Origin: a virus
Length of the DNA: 21,379 nucleotides
Virus record (IMG/VR): IMGVR_UViG_3300030329_002916
Coordinates: 1 to 21,379 of that record
Reading direction: 5' to 3' (one strand)
Of the stretch, positions 11,738 through 19,384 are shown piece after piece. Within the stretch, counting starts at the first letter, position 1, and every line of letters starts with the position of its first letter. The notes below the pieces were generated by a model that made no database searches, was not told where the DNA came from, and saw only the letters and a list, made by a program, of their open reading frames with translations. Made by a program: the position numbers and the translations under genes.

Positions 11738-11751
11738 CCCGGACGGCTAAC

Positions 11752-11799
11752 AAAAACCCCTGGGGTTAACTAGAGAGTCCGACTAGTTAAGCCCAGGGG
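11752..11799 (-). terminator. intrinsic terminator for the minus-strand replication genes
   Basis: CCCCTGGGGTTAACTAG (11757-11773) pairs with CTAGTTAAGCCCAGGGG (11783-11799) over 17 positions with one mismatch and a 9-base loop. Read on the minus strand the stem is followed by TTTTT (11756-11752), so it should stop transcripts of the primase-helicase operon. It may also slow plus-strand transcription. Confidence 0.8.
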
Positions 11800-11810
11800 G
11801 AGGCACAGGC

Positions 11811-11840
11811 GAAGGGAGGAAACCTATACCTTCTTTTTTT
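11811..11840 (+). terminator. intrinsic terminator for the plus-strand accessory cluster
   Basis: GAAGG (11811-11815) pairs with CCTTC (11829-11833), with a short inner GG/CC pairing, and seven T follow (11834-11840). It lies 74 bases after the stop of the 11441-11737 gene. The stem is short, so this is weaker than its minus-strand partner. Confidence 0.6.
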
Positions 11841-11919
11841 GTCCACGAACGAGGGCGCGGAGGAGGATTACACCCATCGTCTTCACGAAGGTAATTGAAC
11901 TAAGGCCCTTTGGTCAATG

Positions 11920-13662
11920 CTAGAAGTCCCAATCCGTATCATCTGCGCTAGTGTTGTAGTCGGACCAAACACCAATGCTTCGGTTGAACTTCAAGGGAGT
12001 GTAGCCGTGGTTTCCGATCCAGGACCATCGGATCTTCCAGATGTGTAGCTCGGATGGTTCAATGTTCTGCGGATCACGCCACATCGTCCACCCGATATCA
12101 GCCTTGGCATACCAAGCAGCTGAACCAGATACATCATTGCCTGTCGGTACAACCTTGTGACCTCGACCATCGCCGTTGACCTTGGTTGGGTGAGCAATAA
12201 AGAACACATGAGCATCATGGCTCTTGGCCCATTGTTGCACCCGGGTCAGCATCCCTGAGATCTCATCTGTCTCTTTCGCACTGTTCGGCAATGTCAGGTA
12301 GTTGTATGGATCAATCACTAGGATACGACAGCCCATCTGCATGACCGCACTGGACGCAATGTCCAGGATGCCGTCAATGTCGGTAGGCCCGTCTCTTCGG
12401 TAGTCCATGAACAGGAAGTGATCGTCAATCCACTTCTTGGCTGCATCAAGTTGCTCTACGTTCATGCGCTCTCGGTCCTCGTCAAAGAACTGGAGCTTGG
12501 TACGCTTCTGCGCTAACTGCATCATGTGCAGCTCAGGAGGTTTTTCAAAGCTACAGAACACTGTCTTGTAGCCCTCGCCTTCGGCAAGGTTTACACACAG
12601 CTGGTCAATGAAATCACTCTTACCACTGGAGGGAAAGCCAGTAACCACTGACACCATACCCATAGGGATCTGAACTAGCTTGTCAACCGATAGCAAGCCT
12701 GTGCTTGCGCCCCGGAACTGGCCGTTGTCGTAGAGGTCGTCAACAGCATCATAGAAGACCTCTGCTCGGTGCAGTCCAATGGTTGGCATCGGCTCCCTAT
12801 CCTCAAACCTAGCGAGAAGATACTCCTGTCCTTCCTCTTCTAGAGCTTGAGCTGCATCCTTGTGCCCACCTAAATCCACAAGCCAGATCTTGTTACGACC
12901 TATGCGTCGGACAATCTCTTCCTTGAGAGCATTGCCAGGATCATCGTTGTCTGTGTTCAGTATGATCCTAGGTGCTGAGTCGAGCTCAGACTTTGCTCGC
13001 CATATGTACTTGAACTTGTTGTCGTCGTTGGGATCAATCTTACCATCACGAACCTTGGCGGGTGCGCCGTTGGGGATTGATACCACCGTGACATTGTCAG
13101 GAATCCCACAACTCAACCACGCACAAGCATCCATCTCACCTTCACAGATTAAGATGTCATTGCCCTTGACGTAGTTCTCAATGTTAAAAAAGTCTTCGCA
13201 CACATTCTCTTGCGAAAACAATTTGTTTGTATCAGCTGAACGCCACTTCATCGCTTGGATCTGGTTGCCCTTCCGGTACGGAAAGCCCACCGCAGGAACC
13301 GTTCTGCCATTGAACCGATACTCGCTTGGTACGGTGTGCGACTTAATCACTGCATCGGCAATCATTCGTTGCTTTAGATAACTGACAGCCTTTTCATTTT
13401 TTGTATCACTTGGAATCGTCAACTCTCGTCTCTCCACCGGGGCTGTATCGAACAACCAATCTGAATTATTAAAAATGCCACCACTGATATCGCAGTGATG
13501 GCACTGATACTGTACACCCTTGCCGTCAACCTTGATGGACAAGGACTTGTCACTTTTATGGCGGGATCGAGTGTGGCTACACACAGGGCAGCGAACCTTG
13601 TGTTGCCCAACGGATAGATTGGACGCGACCCTTTGGATCTCCGTTCCAACCTCTCCATGCAT
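11920..13662 (-). CDS. T7 gp4-type primase-helicase, 580 aa
   Basis: It unwinds DNA at the phage fork and makes RNA primers. The N-terminal zinc-binding domain has C25, C28, C54 and C57 (CPVC, CHHC). The TOPRIM primase core has ICEGEMDACAW (172-182, E174) and NTDNDDPG (237-244). The C-terminal RecA-like hexameric helicase has Walker A GFPSSGKS (342-349), Walker B ILVID (447-451) and FFIAHPTK (487-494) as sensor. Size and order fit the family, and the acidic end matches T7-like helicases that contact a polymerase. ATG 13662 has GAGGAGGG upstream with 5-base spacing. It lies 2 bases after the resolvase gene, so they form one operon. No DNA polymerase is present in this window. Confidence 0.95.
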   Translation of the reverse strand: MHGEVGTEIQRVASNLSVGQHKVRCPVCSHTRSRHKSDKSLSIKVDGKGVQYQCHHCDISGGIFNNSDWLFDTAPVERRELTIPSDTKNEKAVSYLKQRMIADAVIKSHTVPSEYRFNGRTVPAVGFPYRKGNQIQAMKWRSADTNKLFSQENVCEDFFNIENYVKGNDILICEGEMDACAWLSCGIPDNVTVVSIPNGAPAKVRDGKIDPNDDNKFKYIWRAKSELDSAPRIILNTDNDDPGNALKEEIVRRIGRNKIWLVDLGGHKDAAQALEEEGQEYLLARFEDREPMPTIGLHRAEVFYDAVDDLYDNGQFRGASTGLLSVDKLVQIPMGMVSVVTGFPSSGKSDFIDQLCVNLAEGEGYKTVFCSFEKPPELHMMQLAQKRTKLQFFDEDRERMNVEQLDAAKKWIDDHFLFMDYRRDGPTDIDGILDIASSAVMQMGCRILVIDPYNYLTLPNSAKETDEISGMLTRVQQWAKSHDAHVFFIAHPTKVNGDGRGHKVVPTGNDVSGSAAWYAKADIGWTMWRDPQNIEPSELHIWKIRWSWIGNHGYTPLKFNRSIGVWSDYNTSADDTDWDF

Positions 13663-13664
13663 TG

Positions 13665-14111
13665 CTATCCCTCCTCAGTAACGAGCTCTTGCAATTTGTC
13701 TATCGCTCGCTCTTTGTTTTCTAGTGTTGATACTACGATGATGGTCCTGGGATTGTCCCTATCCAGGCCCCACTCTATGTACTGACCTTTCACCAACCTG
13801 TCGTTGGTGTACACATACTTCTGGAGCAGATCTAGTATTAAACTAGGATCTAGATCTGGTCTTCTACTAGCGTAGTAAATCTTGATAGCTACGAATAGAT
13901 CGTTACTAAATAGATTCTCTCTAGTAGGGCACTGCAGTTGAAAAGCTTTCGTGTAAGCCAAGGCTTTTTTTGACTTGATGAATCTTGGCTTACCACCAAT
14001 GCTCACTAGCCGTCTTGAATTAGCCTTTGAAGCTGGCTCGCCTTTGATGATAAGGCTTGCCGGATCTTCGTCAATAGGCTTGCATGATTTTTGTCGTTTC
14101 GTTATCGTCAC
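13665..14111 (-). CDS. rusA-like: RusA-type Holliday junction resolvase, 148 aa
   Basis: It cuts four-way junctions and branches in replicating phage DNA. The N-terminal strand carries IIKGEPASKANSRR. The catalytic core has RRPDLDPSLILDLLQ (D86, D88, D94) and a following VYTNDRLVKG (D104), the family's acidic metal-binding arrangement, then a DNPRTIIVV strand. I chose GTG 14111 because GGAGG lies 4 bases before it. An upstream start to 14189 adds non-conserved residues and overlaps the divergent gene. The segment 13830-13925 contains several CTAG and GATC sites in close succession. It is the promoter-proximal gene of the operon with primase-helicase. Confidence 0.85.
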   Translation of the reverse strand: MTITKRQKSCKPIDEDPASLIIKGEPASKANSRRLVSIGGKPRFIKSKKALAYTKAFQLQCPTRENLFSNDLFVAIKIYYASRRPDLDPSLILDLLQKYVYTNDRLVKGQYIEWGLDRDNPRTIIVVSTLENKERAIDKLQELVTEEG

Positions 14112-14122
14112 AGGGCCTCCAT

Positions 14123-14437
14123 ATGGCGGTTGAGCATAACATGGGGAGGTTTGACGGGCAACTTTTACTGGAGGATGCCTTGAGCACACAACGCTTTAGG
14201 GTATACGAGGGGGTAGGTGTACCCGCCCCCAACCCAGGCCCACGAAGCAAGTGGGCTGATCTACCCCTAGATACGATCAATGTAGGAGACTTGGTCGAGC
14301 TTCCTTTGGACGAAGATGGTGTCAAGGAGAAGCTAGGTGGGGTACGGGCCTATGCGGGACGCATAGCTCGCCGGACAGGCAAGAAATACTCAGTACGAGT
14401 AACGTCCCATGGAATCGCCATTTATCGAGTACAGTGA
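14123..14437 (+). CDS. hypothetical 104-aa protein, paralogue of the next gene
   Basis: The start may be ATG 14123 or ATG 14141; neither has a strong ribosome site, and the gene is only 11 bases from the divergent resolvase start. The C-terminal half (LPLDTINVGDLVELPL, then VRAYAGRIARRTGKKYSVRVTSHGIAIYRVQ) aligns by eye with the end of the next protein: 'P...(I/M).VG', 'R.A..A..RR..K.(F/Y).VR', and a final (Y/W)R.Q. This matches a common small phage family found near recombination genes, with unknown function. Confidence 0.75.
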   Translation: MAVEHNMGRFDGQLLLEDALSTQRFRVYEGVGVPAPNPGPRSKWADLPLDTINVGDLVELPLDEDGVKEKLGGVRAYAGRIARRTGKKYSVRVTSHGIAIYRVQ

Positions 14438-14446
14438 GGAGGAGTT

Positions 14447-14695
14447 ATGACGGAACCCGGGTTTAGGATCGTTGACGATCTTCCGATGCCCGAAGAACAC
14501 GCACGAGCTAAGTATCCGTTCAGCGATATGGATGTTGGTCAGTGTTGTGTCTTCGAGATAGAGCCTGACGACACGGATGCAATGAATCGTCTTCGTGTGG
14601 CAGCGTCGGCTCGAAACAGGCGTAGCGATAAGAGGTTTGTTGTTCGTCGCATCCCAGACACTGACAACAGTGTTGGTGTGTGGAGAACGCAGTAG
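14447..14695 (+). CDS. small conserved phage protein, 82 aa
   Basis: ATG 14447 follows GAGGAGGAG. It has the recognisable layout of a widespread uncharacterised phage family: an N-terminal GFRIVDDLPMP segment, YPFSDMDVGQ, a helix RLRVAASARNRRSDKRFVVR and a final GVWRTQ. The charged helix and 'RF.VR' strand suggest a nucleic-acid- or protein-binding mini-fold. It is coupled to the exonuclease gene by TAGTG and probably serves the recombination module. Confidence 0.8.
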   Translation: MTEPGFRIVDDLPMPEEHARAKYPFSDMDVGQCCVFEIEPDDTDAMNRLRVAASARNRRSDKRFVVRRIPDTDNSVGVWRTQ

Positions 14696-15522
14696 TGCCT
14701 CTGACGAACAAGTACGGCGCACCGGATGTATTTATCCGGGCAGTTGAAGGGGATCCCTATAGCAAGGGCGATGCCGACTTCTCAGCAACTGAGCTCTTGA
14801 AGCCCCCTCAAATTGTACGGCTGTACAACGAGCACGGTGACAAGGTCGTCACAGATGTGCGTGACGAGTGGTGGAAGCTCTTAGGTAAGGGTGTTCACAA
14901 CATCCTAGAGGAACACGGCCAGGGCCAGACAGAGGAACGCTTCTTTGCTGACTGTAATGGTTCGGTTATCTCAGGAGCTATTGACCTGTTGGAAGACGGC
15001 TCTATCACAGACTACAAAGTCACCTCTGTCTACACAGTACAGAGGGGCTTGAAGCCAGAATGGGAACAGCAGTTGAACATCTATGCTTGGCTTCTAAGGC
15101 AGAACTATAAGGTCGCTAACAAGCTGACCATCGTAGGCTTGTGTCGAGACTGGCAGTTGTCCCGGGCTAACCTCAAGAAGGATTACCCACAGAGTCCTAT
15201 CGTTCCGATCTCTGTGCCGTTGTGGAGTGATCGTCGGCAAGACGACTTCGTAGCACAGCGGGTGAGGGTACACACGATGGATAACACGCTACCTTGCACC
15301 CCCGAAGAGAGGTGGGCTAGAGGTGGCTACACTGTGCTTGGGGGGAGGTTCAAGCCCAAGAGCTTTGACTCTTTGCAGGAAGCATCGGCTTTTATACAGC
15401 AGAAGCAGAAGCCAGGCGAGCATTACTCAGTGAAGGAGAACGATGCAAAGTTTATTCGATGCGAGTCTTGGTGCCCAGTATCCGATTATTGTCCACAATG
15501 GAACGGAGGTGTAAATGGCTAA
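14695..15522 (+). CDS. PD-(D/E)XK exonuclease, Cas4/RecB-like, 275 aa
   Basis: It is probably the 5'-3' exonuclease that makes single-stranded tails for the annealing protein. GTG 14695 overlaps the previous stop and has GGAG at 14682-14685. An N-terminal ELLKPPQ and helix GKGVHNILEEH (64-74) precede the nuclease core GAIDLL (94-99, D97), TDYKVTS with D106 and K108, and Q126 in EWEQQLNIYAWLL, the RecB-family motif order. Three C-terminal cysteines (C256, C260, C266 in CESWCPVSDYC) resemble the cluster that holds a 4Fe-4S group in Cas4 and AddB. The fourth ligand is not evident, so a cluster is only possible. It overlaps the annealing protein gene by 8 bases. Confidence 0.85.
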   Translation: MPLTNKYGAPDVFIRAVEGDPYSKGDADFSATELLKPPQIVRLYNEHGDKVVTDVRDEWWKLLGKGVHNILEEHGQGQTEERFFADCNGSVISGAIDLLEDGSITDYKVTSVYTVQRGLKPEWEQQLNIYAWLLRQNYKVANKLTIVGLCRDWQLSRANLKKDYPQSPIVPISVPLWSDRRQDDFVAQRVRVHTMDNTLPCTPEERWARGGYTVLGGRFKPKSFDSLQEASAFIQQKQKPGEHYSVKENDAKFIRCESWCPVSDYCPQWNGGVNG

Positions 15523-16243
15523 CGCCAAGAAGCTCACTTACGCTCAGGTCTACGACACCCTGTCGAAGGTCAATGTAAATGAGTTTTGTGAGGAGAAGAT
15601 GGGACTGACCTACCTTAGTTGGTCTCAGGCTGTCAGGATTTTTACAGAACACTTTCCTGAATGGAGCCTGAAGTGGCACGGTACAACTGATGCCAACGGT
15701 GTCCTCCGAGATGTAACGTACTACGAGGGTGGCACCGCTGCTGTGACCTGCACGGTGAGTATCCCAGATGGTGCAGGAGGAGAACTCAAGAGGGAGATGT
15801 GGCTTCCCGTTCTTGACTTTAAGAACAGAGCTACGGCCTATCCTGACAGCATGGCTATTAACACTGCCAAGATGCGTTGTTGGGTTAAGAACATGGCAAT
15901 CTGGGGACTGGGTTTGTATGTCTATAGTGGCTTGGATGAGATCTACGGTCAGGTCTCTCAAGAGGACCAGGAGCCCGCACCAGAGCCTCCCAAGAAGAAG
16001 AGAGCACCACGCAAGAAGAAGGCCACCAAGGAGGGGCCTAATCCAGATGAGCTCAAGCAACAGATTGTTGCGTTGAGTAAGGACTTGGTCGGTGCCAGCT
16101 GGGAGCCTGACGACTCCCTGAAGAAGGACATCAAAAGAGCCGTCGCAAGTGGTGATGCAGATGTGATGGCTGAGATGGTAGTAACGTTGCAAAAAACGAA
16201 GGATATGGCACTTAAACTACATGACGAACGAGAGGAGAAGTAA
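15515..16243 (+). CDS. DUF1071-type single-strand annealing protein (Sak3-like), 242 aa
   Basis: It should anneal complementary single strands in phage recombination, with the exonuclease encoded just upstream. Hallmarks of the DUF1071 family are visible: LTYLSWSQA (31-39), WLPVLDFKNRA (about 96-106) and SMAINTAKMRCWVKNMAIWGLGLYVY (about 111-136). After residue 150 comes a Pro/Lys/Arg-rich linker (PPKKKRAPRKKKATKEG), probably DNA-binding, and a helical tail. The ribosome site GGAGG is within the exonuclease end. The family call is strong. The Sak3 name is from memory of phage annealing-protein classification. Confidence 0.87.
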   Translation: MANAKKLTYAQVYDTLSKVNVNEFCEEKMGLTYLSWSQAVRIFTEHFPEWSLKWHGTTDANGVLRDVTYYEGGTAAVTCTVSIPDGAGGELKREMWLPVLDFKNRATAYPDSMAINTAKMRCWVKNMAIWGLGLYVYSGLDEIYGQVSQEDQEPAPEPPKKKRAPRKKKATKEGPNPDELKQQIVALSKDLVGASWEPDDSLKKDIKRAVASGDADVMAEMVVTLQKTKDMALKLHDEREEK

Positions 16244-16245
16244 CA

Positions 16246-16563
16246 ATGCCAGATTATGGTAATCAGGTGAAGCTCGACTTTAGCATCTTCAAGAACAATT
16301 TTGCTACGAGCAACAAGCACCCAGGTATGACGGGTGTTATTGAATTCACACGGCCTTTTCTCAAGGCTTTGGTTGAAGAAGCCAAGACTGGGACCATGCC
16401 GAAGGTAAAGGTTGCAGCTTGGGAGCGTGTTGGTCGGGACAGTGGCAAGCCTTATCAGTACATGAGGCTTGAAGTACAGTCGGGTGACGGAGCTTCTGCC
16501 CCTGCACCTGCACCCGCTGCGGTTCCAGAAGTTGCCGACGAAGATGACGGTCTCCCCTTCTAG
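16246..16563 (+). CDS. SSB-like single-stranded DNA-binding protein, 105 aa
   Basis: ATG 16246 lies two bases after the annealing gene, with GAGGAGAAG upstream. It begins with a strand-rich region (VKLDFSIFKNNFATSNKHPGM, VKVAAWERVGR, YMRLEV), followed by a repetitive Ala/Pro linker and a final acidic tip DEDDGLPF. That tip has the same form as the C-terminal SSB tail (DDDIPF) that recruits partner proteins. The core is shorter than a standard OB-fold SSB, so the assignment rests on tail, size and place in the recombination operon. Confidence 0.7.
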   Translation: MPDYGNQVKLDFSIFKNNFATSNKHPGMTGVIEFTRPFLKALVEEAKTGTMPKVKVAAWERVGRDSGKPYQYMRLEVQSGDGASAPAPAPAAVPEVADEDDGLPF

Positions 16564-16732
16564 GCAGGGCTTTCTGCTACGGCTAGAGCGTACACTGCTC
16601 AACAAATTGAGGCGTGAAGCTCAGAACCGTAACATGACTGTCACCGACTTGTTTATTGACATGATCGATAGGTATGAGTTTGAAGCGCAGGACAAGCCAT
16701 TGATCAAAAAAGACAAGCCTTGGTGGGAGTGA
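16544..16732 (+). CDS. ribbon-helix-helix (Arc/CopG-like) protein, 62 aa
   Basis: ATG 16544 starts within the last 20 bases of the SSB-like gene; its ribosome site is weak, so coupling is likely. A strand FLLRLERT is followed by helix LLNKLRREAQNRN, a turn and helix TVTDLFIDMIDRYEFEA. This is the RHH layout, where the strand pairs in the dimer to contact DNA. It ends in DKPWWE. As the only regulator in this operon it may control recombination genes. Autoregulation is inference. Confidence 0.72.
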   Translation: MTVSPSRQGFLLRLERTLLNKLRREAQNRNMTVTDLFIDMIDRYEFEAQDKPLIKKDKPWWE

Positions 16733-16738
16733 TGTGAC

Positions 16739-16927
16739 ATGAAGAAGCTCGGTAAAGTGGTAGGTCTCGGGGCATTGCTTGGTGCTTCTGTCGTTGTGGG
16801 TATTCGTTACGCTATTAAGTACGGATACATCGCAGGGCAGAGCCACTGGGCATCAAAGAGGATTAAGGAGGAGCCTCGTAGACCTGCCACACCGAGAGAA
16901 TCCATATACGACTGGCACAATGACTAG
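16739..16927 (+). CDS. 62-aa single-pass membrane protein
   Basis: ATG 16739 has GGGAG about 9 bases upstream. After the basic start KKLGK comes a hydrophobic Gly/Ala/Val helix (VVGLGALLGASVVVGIRYAIKYGYIAG), then a polar cytoplasmic or periplasmic tail rich in Arg, Glu and Pro. The helix has GxxxG-like packing. There is no signal cleavage site. The function is unknown. It overlaps the next start by 8 bases. Confidence 0.65.
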   Translation: MKKLGKVVGLGALLGASVVVGIRYAIKYGYIAGQSHWASKRIKEEPRRPATPRESIYDWHND

Positions 16928-17321
16928 AATCTTTTGCAGACACGCTTTAGAAAAACAATACTGTCCACTCTGCAGTCCACAGCCTGACATCTTTAGCACC
17001 CCAGACCCACCCACGGGACCAGAGGGTACCGACTACACCCGCGATGATGGCACTTGGGAACGCTTCTTAGCGTTTCGTTCTTCTGACGAAGGTTGTGCGT
17101 ACTACAAGTTCATTTTAGACAGAGCTTACGATGCGCTACTCGAACAGAAGGAAAGGTTCTCTGTACGAACCTGGACTGCAGTCTATCGAGATGAATATGG
17201 TGTTGGCATTACCAATGACTTTACACCGTGGATAGCTGACGAGCTCGTGCAACAAGAACCATTGCTCTTAGATATTATTCAGCGCAAAAGCAGGAGTAAG
17301 CCGAAGGGGTCTTACGTTTAA
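16920..17321 (+). CDS. hypothetical 133-aa protein with N-terminal Cys knuckle
   Basis: ATG 16920 overlaps the previous gene (ATGACTAG); its ribosome site is weak, so coupling is assumed. A longer reading back to 16779 is rejected since it runs through the membrane-protein gene. The start CRHALEKQYCPLC (Cys at about 6, 15 and 18, with His 8) fits a small zinc site. A Pro-rich linker follows, then a mixed domain (ERFLAFRSSDEGCAYYKFIL, FSVRTWTAVYRDEYG). No family is assigned. Confidence 0.67.
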   Translation: MTRIFCRHALEKQYCPLCSPQPDIFSTPDPPTGPEGTDYTRDDGTWERFLAFRSSDEGCAYYKFILDRAYDALLEQKERFSVRTWTAVYRDEYGVGITNDFTPWIADELVQQEPLLLDIIQRKSRSKPKGSYV

Positions 17322-17339
17322 GCTCAAAGGAGGGGGTAT

Positions 17340-18833
17340 ATGAGTAGCAAGAAAGAACGCATCGTAAATATTGACGTAGAGCAAAGTCGCTCTCGACTTG
17401 ATGCGCTTAAAAAATCTTGTCATAAAGATTTGGCAAACAGCTATAAGGAACTCATTGAATCTGATGACCCATACCTTGTGGAACTTAGTGAGTTCGAGGC
17501 TAGGTACATTTTGGCCGTGCTTTTATATGGCGGGAATCCTTACGCTGAGAAGTGGGGGGTATATGACTATAATTACCAGCCCTTCAGCCGTAAAAGGTAC
17601 TCGTCTGGAATAAGCAAAGAGAAGCTACTGGAAAGTATCTTTTCGGGACACCGTAACCGTGGGCGAAACGGACCAGAGATGGAGCGTAAACGGGGGAGGT
17701 GGCAAAAGTATTCGTTTTGTAAAGCGTGGATGGAGGATGATGGGGAAGGGGACTGGTATCCACCTAGGGGCAGCACTGTATCCTCCTACGGCCACGGATT
17801 TGTGGGCCTCAACCCGTTTTCTGATCCAGAGGGTGAAGCACGTGGGTATGAGTTACATGAACCTTCTATGCCCTCCTTCACTAAAACATCAACACCGTGG
17901 TCTGGCGTTCGCACAGAAGAGGTGTGTGTGAACATGACCGATCTAATTCATAACTTGCGAAAAGCATGTGACGAATGGATTGAAGAGTTTTGGGACAAGT
18001 GGGATTCCTTCGATGATCACCCTTGGCCGTGGTCCGACAAAAAGCCAAAGGAATACACAAGCCGATTGTACAAGGCAGCTGCTAGAACCATCTATACTTC
18101 GTATGACCAAGACTGGCACCCCAGAAAGCACGTTCAGTTTGGGAGGCTCAAACAAAATTGGGTAGAGCAGTTTAACTATGACAACGTGCGTATTTACTTG
18201 GACGCCAAAACAACTGCAGAGGTGTTAGGCGTATCACTTCACATGCTCGGGAAATGGAGAAAGTGGCACTTAGCTGATGCAGAACAAACCAGTGGTTACA
18301 CAAATTCACTGCCTTATATCGGGCTAACTCGTCCGAGTCTCAACTGGACTACTGAGATTAAAAATGCGTGGTATACATATGAAGAGTCCGAAAGTAAAGA
18401 TGGTGAGTGCATCCACTTTACTTACTCTCACCCCTCCCGCGCATCAGTCAGGGTTGGTCGTACACATACATACAGTTTGGACGACATAGAAAAGTGGCTT
18501 GAAGATCCACACCCACAGCGTGTGCCGTCAGACCACATCTATCTTATGACCAACGAATCAATGCCTGGCTTAGTCAAGGTTGGTCGATCTAAGGATGTAG
18601 AAAAACGAAGGAAGTCATTGTCTCGTCAAAGTCATGTTCCTACACCCTTCGTGACTGCTTGGTCGTTACCGTACATACCGTCTTTTGATCTGGAAAAAGC
18701 TGTTCATGCTCATTTTGACAGCCATAGGGCTAACAAAAACAGGGAGTTTTTTCGGACCGATGACACAGTAACACCTGAATCAATATTACAAGTTGCCCAA
18801 GAGATCGCCCTGCGTGAAGGATGTGCTGCGTGA
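17340..18833 (+). CDS. large protein with excisionase-like HTH and T5orf172 (GIY-YIG-like) domain, 497 aa
   Basis: ATG 17340 follows AAAGGAGGGGG. Residues 1-280 match nothing I know: helical at first, then a charged Arg/Trp-rich middle and a Trp-rich WIEEFWDKWDSFDDHPWPW. At about 286-308, YLDAKTTAEVLGVSLHMLGKWRK is an excisionase/MerR-type helix-turn-helix, with a wing-like VGRTHTYSLDDIEKWLED at 372-389 after a 60-residue insertion. Residues 398-473 form a T5orf172/MUG113-type GIY-YIG-superfamily nuclease domain: HIYLMTN, GLVKVGRS, EKRRKSLS, E452, H456 and NREFF. It may be a selfish or host-DNA-targeting nuclease or a defence-related factor. Its end overlaps the transglycosylase start (GTGA). 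The first part of the gene looks richer in A and T than its neighbours. Confidence 0.8.
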   Translation: MSSKKERIVNIDVEQSRSRLDALKKSCHKDLANSYKELIESDDPYLVELSEFEARYILAVLLYGGNPYAEKWGVYDYNYQPFSRKRYSSGISKEKLLESIFSGHRNRGRNGPEMERKRGRWQKYSFCKAWMEDDGEGDWYPPRGSTVSSYGHGFVGLNPFSDPEGEARGYELHEPSMPSFTKTSTPWSGVRTEEVCVNMTDLIHNLRKACDEWIEEFWDKWDSFDDHPWPWSDKKPKEYTSRLYKAAARTIYTSYDQDWHPRKHVQFGRLKQNWVEQFNYDNVRIYLDAKTTAEVLGVSLHMLGKWRKWHLADAEQTSGYTNSLPYIGLTRPSLNWTTEIKNAWYTYEESESKDGECIHFTYSHPSRASVRVGRTHTYSLDDIEKWLEDPHPQRVPSDHIYLMTNESMPGLVKVGRSKDVEKRRKSLSRQSHVPTPFVTAWSLPYIPSFDLEKAVHAHFDSHRANKNREFFRTDDTVTPESILQVAQEIALREGCAA

Positions 18834-19384
18834 GCTACGGAAAGACACTCATTACATGGGGCTGCTTGTCATTGTCATTGTTGCTGGCACCCTTACAGGT
18901 AAGCAAAGGTAGCAATGTAGTAGTTAGGATGGATCCTGTTTACGCAGTGGTTGTTGATCCAATTGCAGACCACTTAGACAACTGGAGATGGCCCTGCGCT
19001 GGCGATGGTTGTGCTGATAGCGAGGACATTGGACGGCTCGCGACCTCAGTCAGAACTCACAGTGAGCGCACTGGTGTCCCCGTCAAGCTGTTGATTGGTA
19101 TCGTCATGGTGGAGAACCCATGGCTAGACACACTCGCAGTCTCTCGTTCAGGAGCCGTAGGTCTGTATCAAGTCATGCCAATGCACACAACCGCATGGCC
19201 TGAATGCGAAGACGCACTTGAGACTATTGAAGGTAGCACCTGTCGAGGAGCAAGTATCTTTGCTTGGTTCTTGGCAAGAGGCAACGAGAGGCAATCGCTC
19301 CTGCAGTACAACGGCTGCTACCAAGAGGATTGCGAAGGATACCCGGCCAAGGTTTGGGAAGAAGCCGAATCGTACTCAGGCTAA
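18830..19384 (+). CDS. SLT-type lytic transglycosylase with signal peptide, 184 aa
   Basis: It cleaves the glycan strand of peptidoglycan. GTG 18830 overlaps the previous stop, with AAGGA eight bases upstream; ATG 18821 is rejected as it sits on that ribosome site. The N-terminus is a signal-like segment (Lys 5, then LITWGCLSLSLLLAPL), so export or anchoring is likely. The catalytic fold shows VPVKLLIGIVMVENPW with E95 as acid, LAVSRSGAVGLYQVMPMH (102-119), and later LLQYNGC. Four or more Cys after residue 55 suggest disulfides in the periplasm. It could act in lysis or in entry; the minus-strand neighbours across the convergent junction lean to lysis. Confidence 0.87.
   Translation: MSYGKTLITWGCLSLSLLLAPLQVSKGSNVVVRMDPVYAVVVDPIADHLDNWRWPCAGDGCADSEDIGRLATSVRTHSERTGVPVKLLIGIVMVENPWLDTLAVSRSGAVGLYQVMPMHTTAWPECEDALETIEGSTCRGASIFAWFLARGNERQSLLQYNGCYQEDCEGYPAKVWEEAESYSG

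Noticed and set aside
15768-16076. 102-codon ORF in another plus-strand frame within the annealing protein gene
   Set aside because: An AGGAGGAGA stretch is nearby, but the product is an Arg/Thr/Leu-rich shadow with no conserved block, unlike the case at 7611.
15452-16192. 246-codon minus-strand ORF opposite the annealing protein
   Set aside because: It has no ribosome site and a Leu/His/Arg-rich shadow composition, and the plus strand has a clear family match.
15958-16605. 215-codon minus-strand ORF spanning the annealing and SSB-like genes
   Set aside because: It is rich in Ser and Arg, has no start signal, and is antisense to two assigned genes.
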